This document shows positions 43,224 through 54,681 of a stretch of DNA of 64,000 bases, piece after piece. The stretch comes from Antrihabitans cavernicola (lineage in GTDB: Bacteria; Actinomycetota; Actinomycetes; Mycobacteriales; Mycobacteriaceae): NCBI RefSeq assembly GCF_008297975.1, contig NZ_VLNY01000004.1, positions 372,001 to 436,000 of the forward strand, written 5' to 3'. The notes below the pieces were generated by a model. That model was not told the DNA's origin. It saw nothing but the letters and a program-made list of their open reading frames with translations, and made no database searches. The position numbers and the translations under genes were made by a program. Every line of letters starts with the position of its first letter. The first letter of the stretch is position 1.

Positions 43224-44678
43224 GTGCCGGAACTGCAATTGCATGAATTGGCAGGCAAGAACGTTCTGGTCACCGGCTGGGGAATCTCGGGTAAGGCGCT
43301 GATCCAGCCGTTGCGGGATCTCGGCGCGACGATCACAGTTACCGACGGGGGAGCGGCGGCACTCGCCGAGGCCGCGGAGTTGGGTCTGCACACGGCGGTC
43401 CCCGACGACCTGGCCGCCGACGGTGCACTCGACAGCTTCGTTCTCGTCGTCACCAGCCCGGGTTGGCGTGCCGAATCGCCGGTTCTCGCTGCCGCGGCGA
43501 AGCGTGGGTTGCCGATTTGGGGTGACGTCGAGTTCTCCTGGCATGTCGATCAGGCGCAGTTGTACGGCCCGGTTCGGCAATGGCTGGTGGTCACAGGCAC
43601 CAACGGCAAGACGACCACCACCTCCATGGTGGCGTCCATCCTCGAGGCAGCGGACGTCTCGAATGCCGCCTGCGGCAACATCGGTCTGCCGGTGTTAGAC
43701 GCGCTGCGTCGCACTGCTCCGCGCGCCGAGGTGCTGGCCGTCGAACTGTCGTCGTTCCAATTGCATTGGGCGCCTTCGGTACACCCCGCAGCAGGCGTGG
43801 TGCTCAACATCGCCGAGGATCACCTCGACTGGCACGGTGGCATGCAGCCCTACGTCGACGCCAAGGCGCGGGCACTGTCCGGCGACGTCGGTGTCGTGGG
43901 ACTCGACGACGCGGTAGCGGCGTCACTCGCCGCGACGTCGCCCGCGGGCCGAACAGTCGGATTCCGGCTTGGGACACCGGTTTCGGGAGAGCTGGGCGTG
44001 CTCGACGGCACGCTGCTCGATCTGGCGTTCGCCGAAAGCCCCGGTGCCGAGTTGATCGGCGCCGACGAGATCAGCCCGCCCGGTCCCGCCGGAATCATGG
44101 ACGCGCTTGCCGCGGCCGCCCTCACCCGTTCGATCGGCGTCACTCCCGACGCCGTCGGTGCCGGATTGGCCAATCACACCGTCGGACCGCACCGCGCAGC
44201 CTTGGTGCGAGAACTGGCCGGCGTCGGTTTCGTCGACGATTCCAAGGCAACGAATCCGCATGCCGCGCGGTCGTCGATCCTCGCCCATCCCAGGGTCGTC
44301 TGGCTGGCAGGCGGCTTGCTCAAGGGTGCGTCGGTGGACGAGCTGGTCGCCGAAGTGGCCGATCGCCTGGTCGCCGCTGTCCTAATCGGCCAGGATGCGA
44401 CCCAGATCGCAGAGGCTTTGGCGCGACACGCCCCCGATGTGCCCGTCGTGACGGTGCCAGCGAGAGACGATGCTGGAGTGACTGAAGTGAACTCGGCTGA
44501 CTCGATCATGCGAACCGCCGTGCGTGCAGCAGCGCGTTCGGCCTCGCCAGGCGACACCGTCCTGCTGGCTCCCGCTGCGGCATCGCTCGACATGTTCGCC
44601 AGCTACGGCCATCGCGGGGCCGCCTTCGCCGCCGCCGCCGAGGAACTCACTGCGGCCGACCTCGGCCCCGCATCATGA
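43224..44678 (+). CDS. murD: UDP-MurNAc-L-Ala:D-glutamate ligase MurD
   Basis: A 484-residue Mur ligase with an N-terminal Rossmann UDP domain (LAGKNVLVTGWGISGKALIQ), ATP loop G125-T-N-G-K129-TTTTSM, and central VLNIAEDHLDWHGGM. The C-terminal domain begins near FVDDSKATNPHAA. It adds D-Glu to UDP-MurNAc-L-Ala. GTG 43224 lies four bases after mraY; the stop overlaps ftsW (ATGA). Confidence 0.95.
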   Translation: MPELQLHELAGKNVLVTGWGISGKALIQPLRDLGATITVTDGGAAALAEAAELGLHTAVPDDLAADGALDSFVLVVTSPGWRAESPVLAAAAKRGLPIWGDVEFSWHVDQAQLYGPVRQWLVVTGTNGKTTTTSMVASILEAADVSNAACGNIGLPVLDALRRTAPRAEVLAVELSSFQLHWAPSVHPAAGVVLNIAEDHLDWHGGMQPYVDAKARALSGDVGVVGLDDAVAASLAATSPAGRTVGFRLGTPVSGELGVLDGTLLDLAFAESPGAELIGADEISPPGPAGIMDALAAAALTRSIGVTPDAVGAGLANHTVGPHRAALVRELAGVGFVDDSKATNPHAARSSILAHPRVVWLAGGLLKGASVDELVAEVADRLVAAVLIGQDATQIAEALARHAPDVPVVTVPARDDAGVTEVNSADSIMRTAVRAAARSASPGDTVLLAPAAASLDMFASYGHRGAAFAAAAEELTAADLGPAS

Positions 44679-46177
44679 GCATCTCGCAGCCGACCCGCAG
44701 ACCACGCCAGTCGCAGCAACGCACGAGCGCGCCGAAGAAGCGCACCGCTGCTCGGCAATCGGCGAGTGCGCGGGCGCCGCGGACTCGGTTCGGCATGTGG
44801 CTGCAGCGCCCGCTCGCATCGTTCCATCTGGTCGTCACCATCGCGACGCTGCTGACCGCGCTGGGCTTGGTCATGGTGTTGTCCGCATCGAGCGTCGAGT
44901 CGTACGCCGACGGCGGTTCGGCCTACACACTGTTCACTCAGCAGGCCATTTTCTCCGTGCTCGGTGCGGGCCTGTTCTACGTTGCGCTGCGGACCCCGAT
45001 CCGAGTGCTGCGCAAGTTGTCGTTCCCCGCCTTCGTCCTGTCGGTGATCACGCTCGTCCTGGTGCTCATACCCGGCATCGGTGTCGAGGCACAGGGTGGT
45101 CGCCGCTGGTTCGAGCTGGCAGGCGTGTCCGTTCAGCCGTCCGAGATCGCCAAGATCACCCTCGCCGTGTGGGGTGCGCATCTGCTGGCGTCTCGTCAGA
45201 CGGAGCATGCATCGCTCAAGGACATCGTCGTTCCGCTGGTGCCCGCGGGTCTGATCGTCTGCTTCCTCGTCGTGCTCGAGCCCAACCTCAGTACCACCAT
45301 CGCCCTCGGCATCATCCTCGCCGCCCTGCTCTGGTTCGGCGGGCTGCCCGCCAGGCTGTTCGGCGCGATCATGGCGTCCGGCGCGCTTGCCGCGATCGTT
45401 CTCGCCATGTCGGCCGGCTACCGGTCGGCGCGAATTCAGGCCTTCATGAATCCGGGTGCAGATCCGCAGGGCATCGGCTACCAGGCGCGGCAGGCAACGT
45501 ACTCACTTGCCGACGGCGGCATCTTCGGTCGCGGACTCGGTCAAAGTCGCGCCAAGTGGAGCTATCTGCCCAACTCGCACAACGACTTCATCTTCGCCAT
45601 CATCGGCGAGGAACTGGGCTTCGTCGGCTGTGCCGTTGTCATCGGTCTGTTCGCGCTGTTCGCCTACACCGGTATTCGGATCGCGATGCGTTCGGCCGAT
45701 CCGTTCCTCAAGCTGCTCGCCTCGACGGCGACCACGTGGATCGTTGCGCAGGCGTTCATCAACATCGGCTACGTGGTCGGTTTGATGCCGGTGACCGGTC
45801 TGCAGCTGCCGTTGGTGTCGGCTGGTGGTTCGTCGCTGGCGATCACCTTGCTGATGTTCGGCATCATTGCAAACGCGGCCAGACACGAGCCGGAAGCCAT
45901 TGCGGCACTGCATTCGGGGCAGGACGGGCGGTTCAGCAAACTGCTTCGCCTGCCCAAGCCGGAGTCGTATTCGCCGGAGAAGGCGAAGGCCGTTCGCGCC
46001 GACGCAGCCCGGCGTGCGGCCGTCCGCGCGGCCCGCGAGCAGCAGGCGCGTGGTGGCTCTTCCTACGGAGGGCGGACAATGTACCCGCGGGACGACCGTC
46101 GGCAAGGGCGGGAGCAGAGCCTGCGGCGCGACCAGATGACGCCGCACCCGCGTGGAGAGCGAGGATTTCGTAGGTGA
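44675..46177 (+). CDS. ftsW: Septal peptidoglycan glycosyltransferase FtsW
   Basis: A 500-residue SEDS protein with about ten transmembrane helices after a basic 45-residue N-terminus. Diagnostic blocks: [38 protein letters not shown], the loop [17 protein letters not shown] and [18 protein letters not shown]. With FtsI it polymerises lipid II at the septum. The C-terminal 95 residues are basic and Arg/Gln-rich, a cytoplasmic tail of the type that binds FtsZ in mycobacteria. Start and stop overlap murD and murG. Confidence 0.95.
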   Translation: MSISQPTRRPRQSQQRTSAPKKRTAARQSASARAPRTRFGMWLQRPLASFHLVVTIATLLTALGLVMVLSASSVESYADGGSAYTLFTQQAIFSVLGAGLFYVALRTPIRVLRKLSFPAFVLSVITLVLVLIPGIGVEAQGGRRWFELAGVSVQPSEIAKITLAVWGAHLLASRQTEHASLKDIVVPLVPAGLIVCFLVVLEPNLSTTIALGIILAALLWFGGLPARLFGAIMASGALAAIVLAMSAGYRSARIQAFMNPGADPQGIGYQARQATYSLADGGIFGRGLGQSRAKWSYLPNSHNDFIFAIIGEELGFVGCAVVIGLFALFAYTGIRIAMRSADPFLKLLASTATTWIVAQAFINIGYVVGLMPVTGLQLPLVSAGGSSLAITLLMFGIIANAARHEPEAIAALHSGQDGRFSKLLRLPKPESYSPEKAKAVRADAARRAAVRAAREQQARGGSSYGGRTMYPRDDRRQGREQSLRRDQMTPHPRGERGFRR

Positions 46178-47307
46178 GCCGTGACGATGCTGGATTGTCC
46201 GTAATCGTCGCCGGAGGTGGTACCGCAGGGCATATCGAACCCGCTATGGCGGTTGCCGACGCTCTTCGGCGACTGGACCCATCGGTGCGGGTGACCGCTC
46301 TCGGAACGGCCCGCGGCTTGGAGACGACGCTGGTCCCCGAACGCGGCTACCCACTCGAACTCATTCCGCCGGTACCGCTGCCGCGCAAGCCGACGATGGA
46401 TTTGGCTCGGTTGCCGCGTCGCGTGCGCGATTCCGTTCGCGCCACCCGTGATGTGATCGAGCGAACCGACGCCGATGTGATCGTCGGATTCGGCGGCTAT
46501 GTCGCGCTGCCCGCATATCTCGCAGCAGGCAAGGGTGCGACCCGGCGACGCAGACTGGTGCCGATCGTGGTGCACGAGGCGAACGCCAAGGCGGGGATCG
46601 CGAACAAAATCGGCGCCCGTCGAGCGGCGCGGGTTCTGGCCGCCGTTCCGGGTTCTGGAATTCATGCGCCCGGGATGCCGGACGCCGAGGTCATCGGAAT
46701 ACCCGTGCGGTCGTCGATCACCGGACTCGATCGCGAGGCGTTTCGTGGTGGCGCCCGCGCCCACTTCGGTCTGCCGCCCGACGGTCCGGTGCTGTTGGTC
46801 TTCGGCGGGTCGCAGGGCGCACAGTCGCTGAACAAAGCTGTCTCCGGTGCTGCCGCCGAACTCGCTGCGGCAGGAATTTCCGTCTTGCACGCACACGGAC
46901 CCAAGAACTCGGTCGAGCTTCCGGAAACCACCGATCGCGCGCCGTACGTCGCGTTGCCGTACCTGTCCCGAATGGATTTGGCTTATGCCGCATCCGATTT
47001 GGCGATCTGCCGCTCTGGCGCGATGACGGTGGCCGAGGTGTCCGCGGTCGGCATGCCCGCTGTCTACGTCCCGCTGCCGCACGGCAACGGTGAGCAGGAG
47101 CTCAACGCCAAGCCGGTGGTTGCCCAAGGTGGTGGAACAATCGTCGCGGACGCGGACCTCACGCCGGAGTTCGTGGTGAACACCGTGATCCCGATGCTGC
47201 GCGATCAGCAGAAGCTGAAGCAGATGGGTGCCGCTGCCGCCGATGCGGGTCATCGCGACGCTGCGATCGAGGTGGCGCGGATCGTGCTGGAAGTAGCGAG
47301 AGGATGA
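46174..47307 (+). CDS. murG: UDP-GlcNAc:lipid I transferase MurG
   Basis: A 377-residue GT28 enzyme. Lipid-binding glycine loop [20 protein letters not shown] at the N-terminus, [30 protein letters not shown] and the UDP-site [20 protein letters not shown] near the C-terminus. It makes lipid II at the inner membrane face. GTG 46174 overlaps the ftsW stop. A 27-base gap precedes murC. Confidence 0.95.
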   Translation: MSRDDAGLSVIVAGGGTAGHIEPAMAVADALRRLDPSVRVTALGTARGLETTLVPERGYPLELIPPVPLPRKPTMDLARLPRRVRDSVRATRDVIERTDADVIVGFGGYVALPAYLAAGKGATRRRRLVPIVVHEANAKAGIANKIGARRAARVLAAVPGSGIHAPGMPDAEVIGIPVRSSITGLDREAFRGGARAHFGLPPDGPVLLVFGGSQGAQSLNKAVSGAAAELAAAGISVLHAHGPKNSVELPETTDRAPYVALPYLSRMDLAYAASDLAICRSGAMTVAEVSAVGMPAVYVPLPHGNGEQELNAKPVVAQGGGTIVADADLTPEFVVNTVIPMLRDQQKLKQMGAAAADAGHRDAAIEVARIVLEVARG

Positions 47308-47334
47308 CTGCCGACATGGCCTTCGCGAGCGATC

Positions 47335-48861
47335 ATGAATGAGCCGACCGATTCGGCCGTCGCCGACCTTCCGGATCACCTTGCACGCGTTCACATGGTG
47401 GGTATCGGTGGCGCGGGCATGTCCGGGATCGCGCGGATTCTGATTGCCCGCGGCGGTCAGGTCTCCGGTTCGGATGCCAAGGAAAGTCGGGGCGTCCTGT
47501 CGTTGAAGGCGCGCGGCGCCGTGGTTCGCATCGGGCACGATGCCGACGCGTTGGATCTGCTGCCCGGCGGACCGACCGTGGTCGTCACCACACATGCGGC
47601 GATCCCGAAGGACAACCCGGAGTTGGTCGAAGCAGCCCGGCGCGGCATTCCGGTGATCCTGCGTCCCGCGGTGTTGGCGTCGCTGATGCAGGGTCACCGA
47701 ACGCTGTTGGTCTCGGGCACCCACGGCAAGACGTCGACGACGTCGATGCTGGTGGTTGCGCTGCAGCACTGCGGATTCGATCCCTCGTTCGCCGTCGGTG
47801 GCGAGCTCAACGAGGCGGGCACCAACGCCCACCACGGCACCGGCGAGATCTTCGTTGCCGAAGCCGACGAAAGCGACGGCTCGTTACTCCAGTACGACCC
47901 CAACGTCATCGTCGTCACCAACGTCGAGTCCGATCACCTCGACCACTTCGGTACCACCGAGGCTTATGTGCAGGTGTTCGACGATTTCGCGGAGCGGCTG
48001 GCGCCCGGTGGGCAGCTGATCGCATGCCTGGACGATGACGGTTCGGCTGCCTTGGCCGCGCGGGTCTCGAAACGGGCGCTCCCCGGAGTTCGCGTGATCG
48101 GCTACGGTTCGCTGCCGGCAGGCGGTGATCCGAGCAAGTCCGACGCTGACGGCGTGGAAGTCGGTGTGTGGCTCCATGGTTGGGAGCCACGCGATGTCGG
48201 CGGGGTCGCGCAGTTCCAGTTCGCGGGCGAGAGCAGTCCACGCACGTTGCGACTCTCGGTGCCTGGGCGCCACATGGCGCTCAACGCGTTGGCCGCCTTG
48301 TTGGCCGCGCGGGAAGGCGGCGCTGATGTCGACGAAATCCTCGAAGGTCTCGCAGGCTTCGGGGGAGTGCACCGTCGATTCCAGTTCACCGGCCGTGAGC
48401 GTGGTGTGCGGGTGTTCGACGACTACGCCCACCACCCGACCGAAGTGCGCGCGGTGCTCGGCGCTGCAGCGGAACTGGTCACGCAGGAGGCGAAGGACGG
48501 CGCGCGGTCGAGGCGCGGAAACGTGATCGTGGTGTTTCAGCCGCATCTCTACAGTCGGACCGCGACGTTCGCACAGGAATTCGCCGTCGCGTTGGATCTT
48601 GCCGACGAAGTGGTTGTCCTCGATGTGTACGGTGCGCGCGAAGAGCCGCTGCCCGGTGTGAGCGGCGCCTTGGTGGCCCAGTCGGTGACGAAACCTGTGC
48701 ACTACCAGCCCGATCTGTCGAAGGTCGGTCGCCAGGTCGCCGGTCTGAGTCAACCCGGTGACGTGGTGATCACCATGGGCGCGGGCGATGTGACGATGCT
48801 CGGCAGCCAGATTCTCGACGGATTGCGATCCCGACCCCAACACGGGCGGCAGGATCGATGA
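47335..48861 (+). CDS. murC: UDP-N-acetylmuramate:L-alanine ligase MurC
   Basis: A 508-residue Mur ligase, first of the stem-peptide enzymes. [20 protein letters not shown] is the UDP-binding Rossmann loop; ATP loop G128-T-H-G-K132-TSTTSM; acidic [17 protein letters not shown] and the C-terminal [15 protein letters not shown] are typical. ATG 47335 lacks a strong Shine-Dalgarno (GAGCGA). Its stop overlaps the ftsQ ATG. Confidence 0.95.
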   Translation: MNEPTDSAVADLPDHLARVHMVGIGGAGMSGIARILIARGGQVSGSDAKESRGVLSLKARGAVVRIGHDADALDLLPGGPTVVVTTHAAIPKDNPELVEAARRGIPVILRPAVLASLMQGHRTLLVSGTHGKTSTTSMLVVALQHCGFDPSFAVGGELNEAGTNAHHGTGEIFVAEADESDGSLLQYDPNVIVVTNVESDHLDHFGTTEAYVQVFDDFAERLAPGGQLIACLDDDGSAALAARVSKRALPGVRVIGYGSLPAGGDPSKSDADGVEVGVWLHGWEPRDVGGVAQFQFAGESSPRTLRLSVPGRHMALNALAALLAAREGGADVDEILEGLAGFGGVHRRFQFTGRERGVRVFDDYAHHPTEVRAVLGAAAELVTQEAKDGARSRRGNVIVVFQPHLYSRTATFAQEFAVALDLADEVVVLDVYGAREEPLPGVSGALVAQSVTKPVHYQPDLSKVGRQVAGLSQPGDVVITMGAGDVTMLGSQILDGLRSRPQHGRQDR

Positions 48862-49604
48862 GCCGGGCCCGCGATCGGCGCCGTCGTTCTGAAAGCAGCC
48901 GTTCAGGAAGCAGCCGATCCGACGAGACCGAAACCAAGACCGGTCTCCGTAAATGGTGGCCCGTCTGGGCGATCAGCGCGGTGGTCGTGGTGATCGCACT
49001 GTTCGCATTGGCATACTTCACACCGCTGCTGTCGGTGCGCAAGGTGTCGGTCCTCGGCTTGCACTCGATTCCTCAGGAGCAGGTGGTGTCCGCACTTGCC
49101 GTGCCCGACGGCAGACCGCTGTTGCGCGTCGACACCAACGCCGCGGCCAAACGCGTCGCGCAGATTCCGAAGGTTGCGCAGGTTCGGGTGCAACGCGACT
49201 ATCCGTCGAGCATCAAGGTGACCGTCACGGAACGCACGCCGGTTGTGTTCTTCGACTCGCCGCAGGGCACGCATCTGCTCGACGCGACCGGCGTCGACTA
49301 CGCCATCGAGCCGCCACCGCCGGGAGTTCCGCGCCTGAAGGTCGGCAACCCGGGGCAGGGCGATCCGGCGACCAAGGCCGTTCTCGATGTGCTGGCTGCT
49401 ACGCCGCCACCGCTGCGCGTACAGGTGGGAGAGGTTGCGGCCAAGTCGATTTCGGATATTCGACTGACACTGCTCGACGGGCGGGTCGTGGTGTGGGGGA
49501 GCGAAGAGCACTCCGATCGCAAGGCTGCCGTCGCGTTGCCGGTGCTTTCGCAACAGGGCCAGACCTACGACGTGTCGAGTCCGGACTTGCCGACGGTCAA
49601 GTAA
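48858..49604 (+). CDS. ftsQ: Division protein FtsQ
   Basis: A 248-residue bitopic protein. A basic, Ser-rich cytoplasmic part (1-32) precedes the membrane helix ([20 protein letters not shown]). The POTRA domain ([20 protein letters not shown] to VTVERTPV-type sequence, here [11 protein letters not shown]) and the FtsQ beta domain follow. It bridges FtsL/FtsB-like proteins in the divisome. ATG 48858 overlaps murC. It ends 229 bases before ftsZ, leaving room for a separate ftsZ promoter. Confidence 0.92.
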   Translation: MSRARDRRRRSESSRSGSSRSDETETKTGLRKWWPVWAISAVVVVIALFALAYFTPLLSVRKVSVLGLHSIPQEQVVSALAVPDGRPLLRVDTNAAAKRVAQIPKVAQVRVQRDYPSSIKVTVTERTPVVFFDSPQGTHLLDATGVDYAIEPPPPGVPRLKVGNPGQGDPATKAVLDVLAATPPPLRVQVGEVAAKSISDIRLTLLDGRVVVWGSEEHSDRKAAVALPVLSQQGQTYDVSSPDLPTVK

Positions 49605-49705
49605 ATCGCACGAATTTCCGGTTACTGGAAAGAATTCGTCCGCGACACGGCGCGCCTGCTGGCAGATCGAGGGGCCGGTGAATAGCGTTCCGTCCTAGTC
49701 GAGTA

Positions 49706-49744
49706 CTTGACATAATGCTAACCCTGTGGTTGAGGTTTAGGGTT
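49706..49744 (+). promoter_or_regulatory. ftsZ upstream element: TTGACA box and AACCCT/AGGGTT inverted repeat
   Basis: A consensus TTGACA (49706-49711) is followed by AACCCT (49720-49725) and AGGGTT (49739-49744) separated by 13 bases. They lie 90-130 bases upstream of ftsZ. The spacing and symmetry suggest a promoter with an operator; the exact -10 is unclear. Confidence 0.5.
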
Positions 49745-49833
49745 TGCGACTCGACAGGAACCATGTACGAGCCACTGCCGGCAGGGAACTCTCTGTTGAC
49801 ACCCAGATTTGGATCGAAGGAAGGCGAGAGCCC

Positions 49834-51012
49834 ATGACGCCCCCGCACAACTACCTCGCCGTAATCAAGGTCGTCGGTATCGGCGGCGGCGGCGTCAATG
49901 CGGTCAACCGCATGATCGAGCAAGGACTCAAGGGAGTTGAGTTCATTGCCGTCAACACCGACGCGCAGGCACTGCTGATGAGCGACGCCGACGTCAAGCT
50001 CGACGTCGGCCGCGAATTGACCAGAGGCCTCGGCGCCGGTGCCGACCCGGATGTCGGCCGCAAGGCCGCCGAAGACCACAAAGACGAGATCGAAGAGGTG
50101 CTCAAGGGCGCCGACATGGTCTTCGTCACCGCAGGCGAGGGTGGTGGCACCGGCACAGGTGGCGCGCCCGTCGTCGCCAGCATCGCCCGCAAGCTGGGTG
50201 CGCTGACCATCGGTGTGGTCACCCGGCCGTTCTCCTTCGAGGGCAAGCGTCGCGGTGGGCAGGCCGAAACCGGCATCACCGGGCTGCGCGAATCCTGCGA
50301 CACCCTGATCGTCATCCCGAACGACCGGCTCCTACAGCTGGGCGACGCGGCCGTCAGCTTGATGGACGCGTTCCGCTCCGCCGACGAGGTGCTGCTCAAC
50401 GGTGTTCAGGGCATCACAGACCTCATCACCACGCCGGGCCTGATCAACGTCGACTTCGCGGACGTGAAGAGCGTGATGTCCGGAGCCGGTAGCGCGCTGA
50501 TGGGTATCGGTTCGGCGCGCGGCGACGGCAGATCCGTGAAAGCTGCTGAGTCCGCGATCAATTCGCCGTTGCTGGAGGCATCGATGGAGGGCGCGCACGG
50601 CGTGCTGCTGTCGATCGCGGGCGGCTCGGATCTCGGTCTCTTCGAGATCAACGAGGCGGCGTCGCTGGTGCAGGAAGCAGCGCATGTCGACGCCAACATC
50701 ATCTTCGGCACGGTCATCGACGATTCGCTCGGCGACGAGGTTCGCGTCACCGTGATCGCGGCAGGTTTCGACAGCGGCGCGCCCGCTCGTCGGCCGGTCG
50801 AATCGCAGGCCAACATCGGCCGCGGGGCGATCGGTGCCGGTCGGGCAGGCGAAGTCGGTCAAGCCACTAACGGCAACGGTTCGAGCTATCGAGATCGCGA
50901 GCCGTCACGCAATGGTGAGGTGCCGGTCCCGGTGGGCAGCGCGCGCCACACGGCACCGGTGGTCGAGGAAGCCGAAGACGACGTGGACGTGCCCTCGTTC
51001 ATGCGTCGGTGA
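49834..51012 (+). CDS. ftsZ: Cell-division GTPase FtsZ
   Basis: A 392-residue tubulin homologue. [19 protein letters not shown] begins the GTPase fold, the G-box GGGTGTG is at 103-109, the T7 loop region reads [13 protein letters not shown], and the C-terminal VPSFMRR (tail 383-392) is the conserved peptide that binds SepF and FtsW. It polymerises into the Z-ring. ATG 49834 is preceded by GAAGGCGAG; an upstream in-frame ATG at 49744 would add 30 atypical residues. A linker of about 60 residues, Gly/Asn/Arg-rich, separates core and tail. Confidence 0.96.
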   Translation: MTPPHNYLAVIKVVGIGGGGVNAVNRMIEQGLKGVEFIAVNTDAQALLMSDADVKLDVGRELTRGLGAGADPDVGRKAAEDHKDEIEEVLKGADMVFVTAGEGGGTGTGGAPVVASIARKLGALTIGVVTRPFSFEGKRRGGQAETGITGLRESCDTLIVIPNDRLLQLGDAAVSLMDAFRSADEVLLNGVQGITDLITTPGLINVDFADVKSVMSGAGSALMGIGSARGDGRSVKAAESAINSPLLEASMEGAHGVLLSIAGGSDLGLFEINEAASLVQEAAHVDANIIFGTVIDDSLGDEVRVTVIAAGFDSGAPARRPVESQANIGRGAIGAGRAGEVGQATNGNGSSYRDREPSRNGEVPVPVGSARHTAPVVEEAEDDVDVPSFMRR

Positions 51013-51743
51013 CCGGGCTGGTTCGTCGAGTCGTCACAGGGCGGGCCGGGGGAGTCTCCGTCCCGCCCTACGACTCGTTCAATCTCGGTGATCACGTGGG
51101 CGACGACCCTGCTGCTGTCGCGAGCAACCGCGTGCGATTGGCGACCGAGATCGGTCTGACGCCGGATCGGCTGGTCTGGATGGATCAGATCCATAGCCGC
51201 AACATCGCCGTAGTCGACGGCCCGGTCGCAGAGCCGATCGAGGCTACCGACGCGATCGTGACGTCGGTTCCCGCTCTGGCGCTCGTCGTACTCACGGCAG
51301 ATTGCGTTCCCGTATTGCTCTCGGACGACGAAGCAGGTGTGATCGCCGCTGTCCACGCAGGTCGCGTCGGCGCCCGCATCGGCATTGTCCCGCGGGTGTT
51401 GGACGTGATGGTCGAACAGGGTGCACAAATCGAGCGCATCGGCGCATTTCTCGGCCCGGCGGCGAGTGGCAGGCAATACGAGGTGCCGCCACACATGCAA
51501 GCCGACGTCGAGCGACACCTGCCCGGCAGCGCGTCGAAGACGGTCCGCGGAACCACCGGACTCGATCTCCGAGCGGGCATCCGCAAGCAACTGCTCGACG
51601 CGGGCGTCGCCGGCGTTGCGATGGATCCGCGCTGCACCATCGAAGATCGCACCCTGTTCAGTCACCGGCGCGGAGCAACGACCGGCAGAATCGCGGGCGT
51701 GATCTGGATGGATACGACACAGGCAGCATCCGCGCGCTCATGA
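51009..51743 (+). CDS. pgeF: PgeF/YfiH-family polyphenol oxidase-fold protein
   Basis: A 244-residue protein of the DUF152/laccase-like family. [49 protein letters not shown] and [11 protein letters not shown] carry the His/Cys metal site (D-C and H-A-G); GFLGPAA-type sequence appears as [10 protein letters not shown]. coli YfiH/PgeF removes misincorporated residues from peptidoglycan precursors, and related proteins act on purine nucleosides. Here the HAG motif lacks the usual following Trp. GTG 51009 overlaps the ftsZ stop, its standard position in actinobacteria. Confidence 0.9.
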   Translation: MTGLVRRVVTGRAGGVSVPPYDSFNLGDHVGDDPAAVASNRVRLATEIGLTPDRLVWMDQIHSRNIAVVDGPVAEPIEATDAIVTSVPALALVVLTADCVPVLLSDDEAGVIAAVHAGRVGARIGIVPRVLDVMVEQGAQIERIGAFLGPAASGRQYEVPPHMQADVERHLPGSASKTVRGTTGLDLRAGIRKQLLDAGVAGVAMDPRCTIEDRTLFSHRRGATTGRIAGVIWMDTTQAASARS

Positions 51744-52471
51744 CCGAGACTCGCGACGCCGAACTCGCGGCATCGCTGCAGCAGCTGGTCGAGCGCCTCG
51801 ACGCGGCGTGCCGCGCCGCGCGCCGTGACCCTGCCGATGTGGCTCTGCTTCCTGTCACCAAATTCTTTCCGGCCTCGGATGTCGAGATTCTCTATGCACT
51901 CGGTCGTCGCGAGTTCGGCGAGTCGCGGGAGCAGGAGGCATCGGCCAAGGTCGCGGATCTGGCCGCGTCGGTCGCCGACGACCCGATCCGTTGGCACATG
52001 ATCGGTCATCTGCAACGCAACAAGGCGAAATCGGTTGCGGCGTGGGCCTATGCGATCCACTCGGTGGACAGTGCGCGACTGGTGTCGGCTCTGGACAGAG
52101 CCGTCACAGCCGAGGTGGACGCGGGGACTCGGACGGAGCCGCTGCGCGTGTTGCTGCAGGTGAGCCTCGATGGCGATCCCGACCGCGGCGGCGTGGTCGG
52201 TGCGGATCTGCTTCCGTTGGCTGACCGGGTCGCGGCTGCCGTCGATCTCGAGTTGCGTGGTGTGATGGCAATTCCGCCGCTCGGAGCCGACCCCGGACGG
52301 GCGTTCGCCGAACTCGCACAACTGCATTCGGCTCTCACGGCCGAACATCCCGGCGCGATCGAGTTGTCGGCGGGCATGTCCGGTGATCTGGAACTCGCCG
52401 TCGAACACGGATCCACGTGCGTGCGTGTCGGTACCGCGTTGTTGGGTTCGCGGCCGATAACCTCGAGTTAG
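51740..52471 (+). CDS. PLP homeostasis protein (YggS/YlmE family)
   Basis: A 243-residue PLP-binding TIM-barrel protein. [20 protein letters not shown] carries the Schiff-base lysine K41; [25 protein letters not shown] and [19 protein letters not shown] are family signatures. It buffers pyridoxal phosphate and affects amino-acid metabolism; it is not an alanine racemase despite the fold. ATG 51740 overlaps pgeF (ATGA). It lies between ftsZ/pgeF and sepF as in most Gram-positives. Confidence 0.93.
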   Translation: MTETRDAELAASLQQLVERLDAACRAARRDPADVALLPVTKFFPASDVEILYALGRREFGESREQEASAKVADLAASVADDPIRWHMIGHLQRNKAKSVAAWAYAIHSVDSARLVSALDRAVTAEVDAGTRTEPLRVLLQVSLDGDPDRGGVVGADLLPLADRVAAAVDLELRGVMAIPPLGADPGRAFAELAQLHSALTAEHPGAIELSAGMSGDLELAVEHGSTCVRVGTALLGSRPITSS

Positions 52472-52587
52472 CACAACGGATCCCATCAGTCACAGCAGAA
52501 ACATCCGCCGGACGTTTTCGCAGGCAGATCATTTGCAAGGCAAAAGGATTCACGCACATCGCCCGCCGTGCCAAGGAAGGTCGATCA

Positions 52588-53235
52588 ATGAGCACGATGC
52601 ACAAGTTCAAGGCTTACTTCGGCATGGTTCCGCTCGAGGACTATGAAGACGACTACTTGGACGATCCGGGGCCGCCGCGTCGCGCGCCTCGACCGTCCTA
52701 TGGCGAACTCGACGACCTCGAGTACGCGGAGCCCGCCGCGCCGCGGCCCAGCTACGCAGGCAGGCGCGAAGAGTTCGAGGACGGCTATGACGCGCCGCGT
52801 CGCGCACCGCGCCTGGAACCGATCGGCACTCGCACGGCGCGCCCGGGGCCCGCAGCCAGTGTGCGCGGGACAACCCGTGGCGCATTGGCGATGGACACCG
52901 GAGTCGACGAGCGGATCGACACGCGTCGACCGTCGCTCTTCGACGAAGGCGGCACGCTGTCCAAGATCACCACGCTGCGGCCGCGGGACTACAGCGAGGC
53001 CCGGACTATCGGCGAGCGGTTCCGCGACGGCACGCCGGTCATCATGGACCTGGTCGAGATGAGCAACGCCGATGCCAAGCGCCTCGTCGACTTTGCCGCG
53101 GGCCTGGCGTTCGCGCTTCGCGGCTCGTTCGACAAGGTCGCTACCAAGGTGTTCCTGCTCTCACCCGCAGATATCGACGTGTCCGCCGAAGAGCGGCGCC
53201 GGATCGCAGAAACCGGCTTCTACAACCAGAAATAG
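52588..53235 (+). CDS. sepF: Cell-division protein SepF
   Basis: A 215-residue protein. The amphipathic membrane-binding N-terminus is [20 protein letters not shown], then an acidic/Pro/Arg-rich linker with repeated PRRAPR-like units (about 28-110). The globular SepF domain follows ([50 protein letters not shown]). It anchors FtsZ to the membrane in actinobacteria lacking FtsA. ATG 52588 has AAGGAAGG eight bases upstream. A terminator follows. Confidence 0.95.
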   Translation: MSTMHKFKAYFGMVPLEDYEDDYLDDPGPPRRAPRPSYGELDDLEYAEPAAPRPSYAGRREEFEDGYDAPRRAPRLEPIGTRTARPGPAASVRGTTRGALAMDTGVDERIDTRRPSLFDEGGTLSKITTLRPRDYSEARTIGERFRDGTPVIMDLVEMSNADAKRLVDFAAGLAFALRGSFDKVATKVFLLSPADIDVSAEERRRIAETGFYNQK

Positions 53236-53264
53236 CCCTGGAAGCCGAACGATCACCCTCGATT

Positions 53265-53290
53265 GCCCAGTTCACACTGGGCATTCGTTT
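53265..53290 (+). terminator. Intrinsic terminator after sepF
   Basis: GCCCAGT (53265-53271) pairs with ACTGGGC (53276-53282) around TCAC, followed by ATTCGTTTT. Confidence 0.7.
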
Positions 53291-53324
53291 TGATCGTCCG
53301 GCGAATCTCAGGCAGAGTGAGCAG

Positions 53325-53627
53325 GTGGCCTTGTTCTCGGTGCTCTACTTCGTTCTCTTTGTGTTCTGGTTGCTACTCATCGGCCGCATCATCATCGAGT
53401 TCATTCGCACCTTCGCCAGGGATTGGCGGCCGACGGGAATCGTCGTCGTCATCCTCGAAGCGGTGTTCACGGTCACCGATCCGCCGGTCAAGCTGCTGCG
53501 GCGGCTGATCCCACCGATAAATCTCGGCGGTGTTCGGTTGGATCTGTCGATCATGGTTCTGCTCTTCGTCGTCTTCATTCTGATGTCGATTGTGCAGAGA
53601 CTTGCGCAACCCGCGGGTCTGGTGTGA
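53325..53627 (+). CDS. YggT-family membrane protein (Rv2146c-like)
   Basis: A 100-residue protein with two membrane helices (LYFVLFVFWLLLIGRIIIEF and LSIMVLLFVVFILMSIVQRL) joined by the YggT signature loop VFTVTDPPVKLLRRLIPP. YggT proteins sit next to sepF and divIVA in many genomes and are linked to envelope or osmotic functions; the precise role is unknown. It starts at GTG 53325, with a weak GAGTGAG ribosome site. Confidence 0.9.
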   Translation: MALFSVLYFVLFVFWLLLIGRIIIEFIRTFARDWRPTGIVVVILEAVFTVTDPPVKLLRRLIPPINLGGVRLDLSIMVLLFVVFILMSIVQRLAQPAGLV

Positions 53628-53729
53628 CAGAATGGACGCTAGTTACAGTGTGACGGTTCGCCACTCAGCAGGATGCGCTATAACTGAATGCTTGCTCTAC
53701 CGCCAAATGACGCGTGAAGGGATCCTTCC

Positions 53730-54635
53730 ATGCCGCTGACTCCAGCTGATGTGCACAATGTCGCGTTCAGTAAGCCGCCGATAGGCAAGCGTGGCTACAA
53801 CGAAGACGAAGTGGACGCCTTCCTCGACTTGGTCGAGCAAGAGCTGACTCGCCTCATCGAGGAGAATGCCGATCTCCGTCAGCGCGTCGGGGAGCTCGAT
53901 TCGGAGCTGTCCGACGTGAAGAAGCGCGGCGGCAACGGCCGCGGCGCTGTCACCGGTGCAGCAGCGGGAGCCGCTGCAGCCGCACCGGTGTCCCGGATCG
54001 CCGAAACTCCCAAGCCGCCGGCGCCAGCGCCCGCGCCTGCCCCCGCTCCGACCCCGCCGCCGGCACCTGTCGTCGCGCCGCTGGCCGCCGCAGCACCGCA
54101 GGCGTCTGCAGCACCTGCAGACGCCAACATCCAGGCCGCCAAGGTGCTGGGTCTCGCTCAGGAAATGGCAGACCGGCTCACCGGCGATGCCAAGTCCGAG
54201 TCCGAGTCGCTGCTGACGAACGCTCGCACCAACTCCGAGCGTTTGGTCGGCGATGCCCGCCAGCGTTCCGAGGCGATGATCACCGACGCACGGCAGAAGT
54301 CGGAGGCGCTCCTCGCGGATGCGCAGACTCGCTCCGAGACGCAGTTGCGCCAGGCGAAGGAAAAGGCCGATGCGTTGCAGGCCGATGCCGAGCAGAAGCA
54401 CACCGAGATCATGGCGACCATCAACCAGCAGCGCACGGTGCTGGAAGGTCGGATCGAGCAGCTCAAGACGTTCGAGCGCGAATACCGGGTGCGCCTGAAG
54501 TCGTACCTGGAATCGCAGCTCGAGGAGCTCGAGAACCGTGGTTCGGCTGTTCCGGTCGACGGCGGCGACGCCTTCGGTCAGGATGTGTCCTCGACCAGCA
54601 ACCACAGCCAGTCCTATGCCAAGGGGAGCAAATAG
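53730..54635 (+). CDS. wag31: Polar growth organiser Wag31 / DivIVA
   Basis: A 301-residue coiled-coil protein. The N-terminal DivIVA membrane-binding domain is [20 protein letters not shown] then [21 protein letters not shown] linker (about 62-128) rich in Ala/Pro follows, then a long coiled coil (about 130-275) with repeated SE-x-LL-x-DA units. It marks the poles and directs tip growth and mycolate-wall synthesis. T75 in the linker is near the site phosphorylated by PknA/PknB in mycobacteria. ATG 53730 follows AAGGGATCC. A 102-base upstream region with TATAAC suggests its own promoter. Confidence 0.94.
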   Translation: MPLTPADVHNVAFSKPPIGKRGYNEDEVDAFLDLVEQELTRLIEENADLRQRVGELDSELSDVKKRGGNGRGAVTGAAAGAAAAAPVSRIAETPKPPAPAPAPAPAPTPPPAPVVAPLAAAAPQASAAPADANIQAAKVLGLAQEMADRLTGDAKSESESLLTNARTNSERLVGDARQRSEAMITDARQKSEALLADAQTRSETQLRQAKEKADALQADAEQKHTEIMATINQQRTVLEGRIEQLKTFEREYRVRLKSYLESQLEELENRGSAVPVDGGDAFGQDVSSTSNHSQSYAKGSK

Positions 54636-54681
54636 CGGAACGGCCTGAGCGGCCTACTGCCGGGGTGAATAGAGGTTCGGC

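Noticed and set aside
46063-47835. Minus-strand frame opposite murG
   Set aside because: Antisense shadow of the certain murG/murC genes.
53730-54635. Repeated SE-x-LL-x-DA units in wag31 considered as a DNA repeat array
   Set aside because: They are heptad-type protein repeats of the DivIVA coiled coil; no DNA-level array is needed to explain them.
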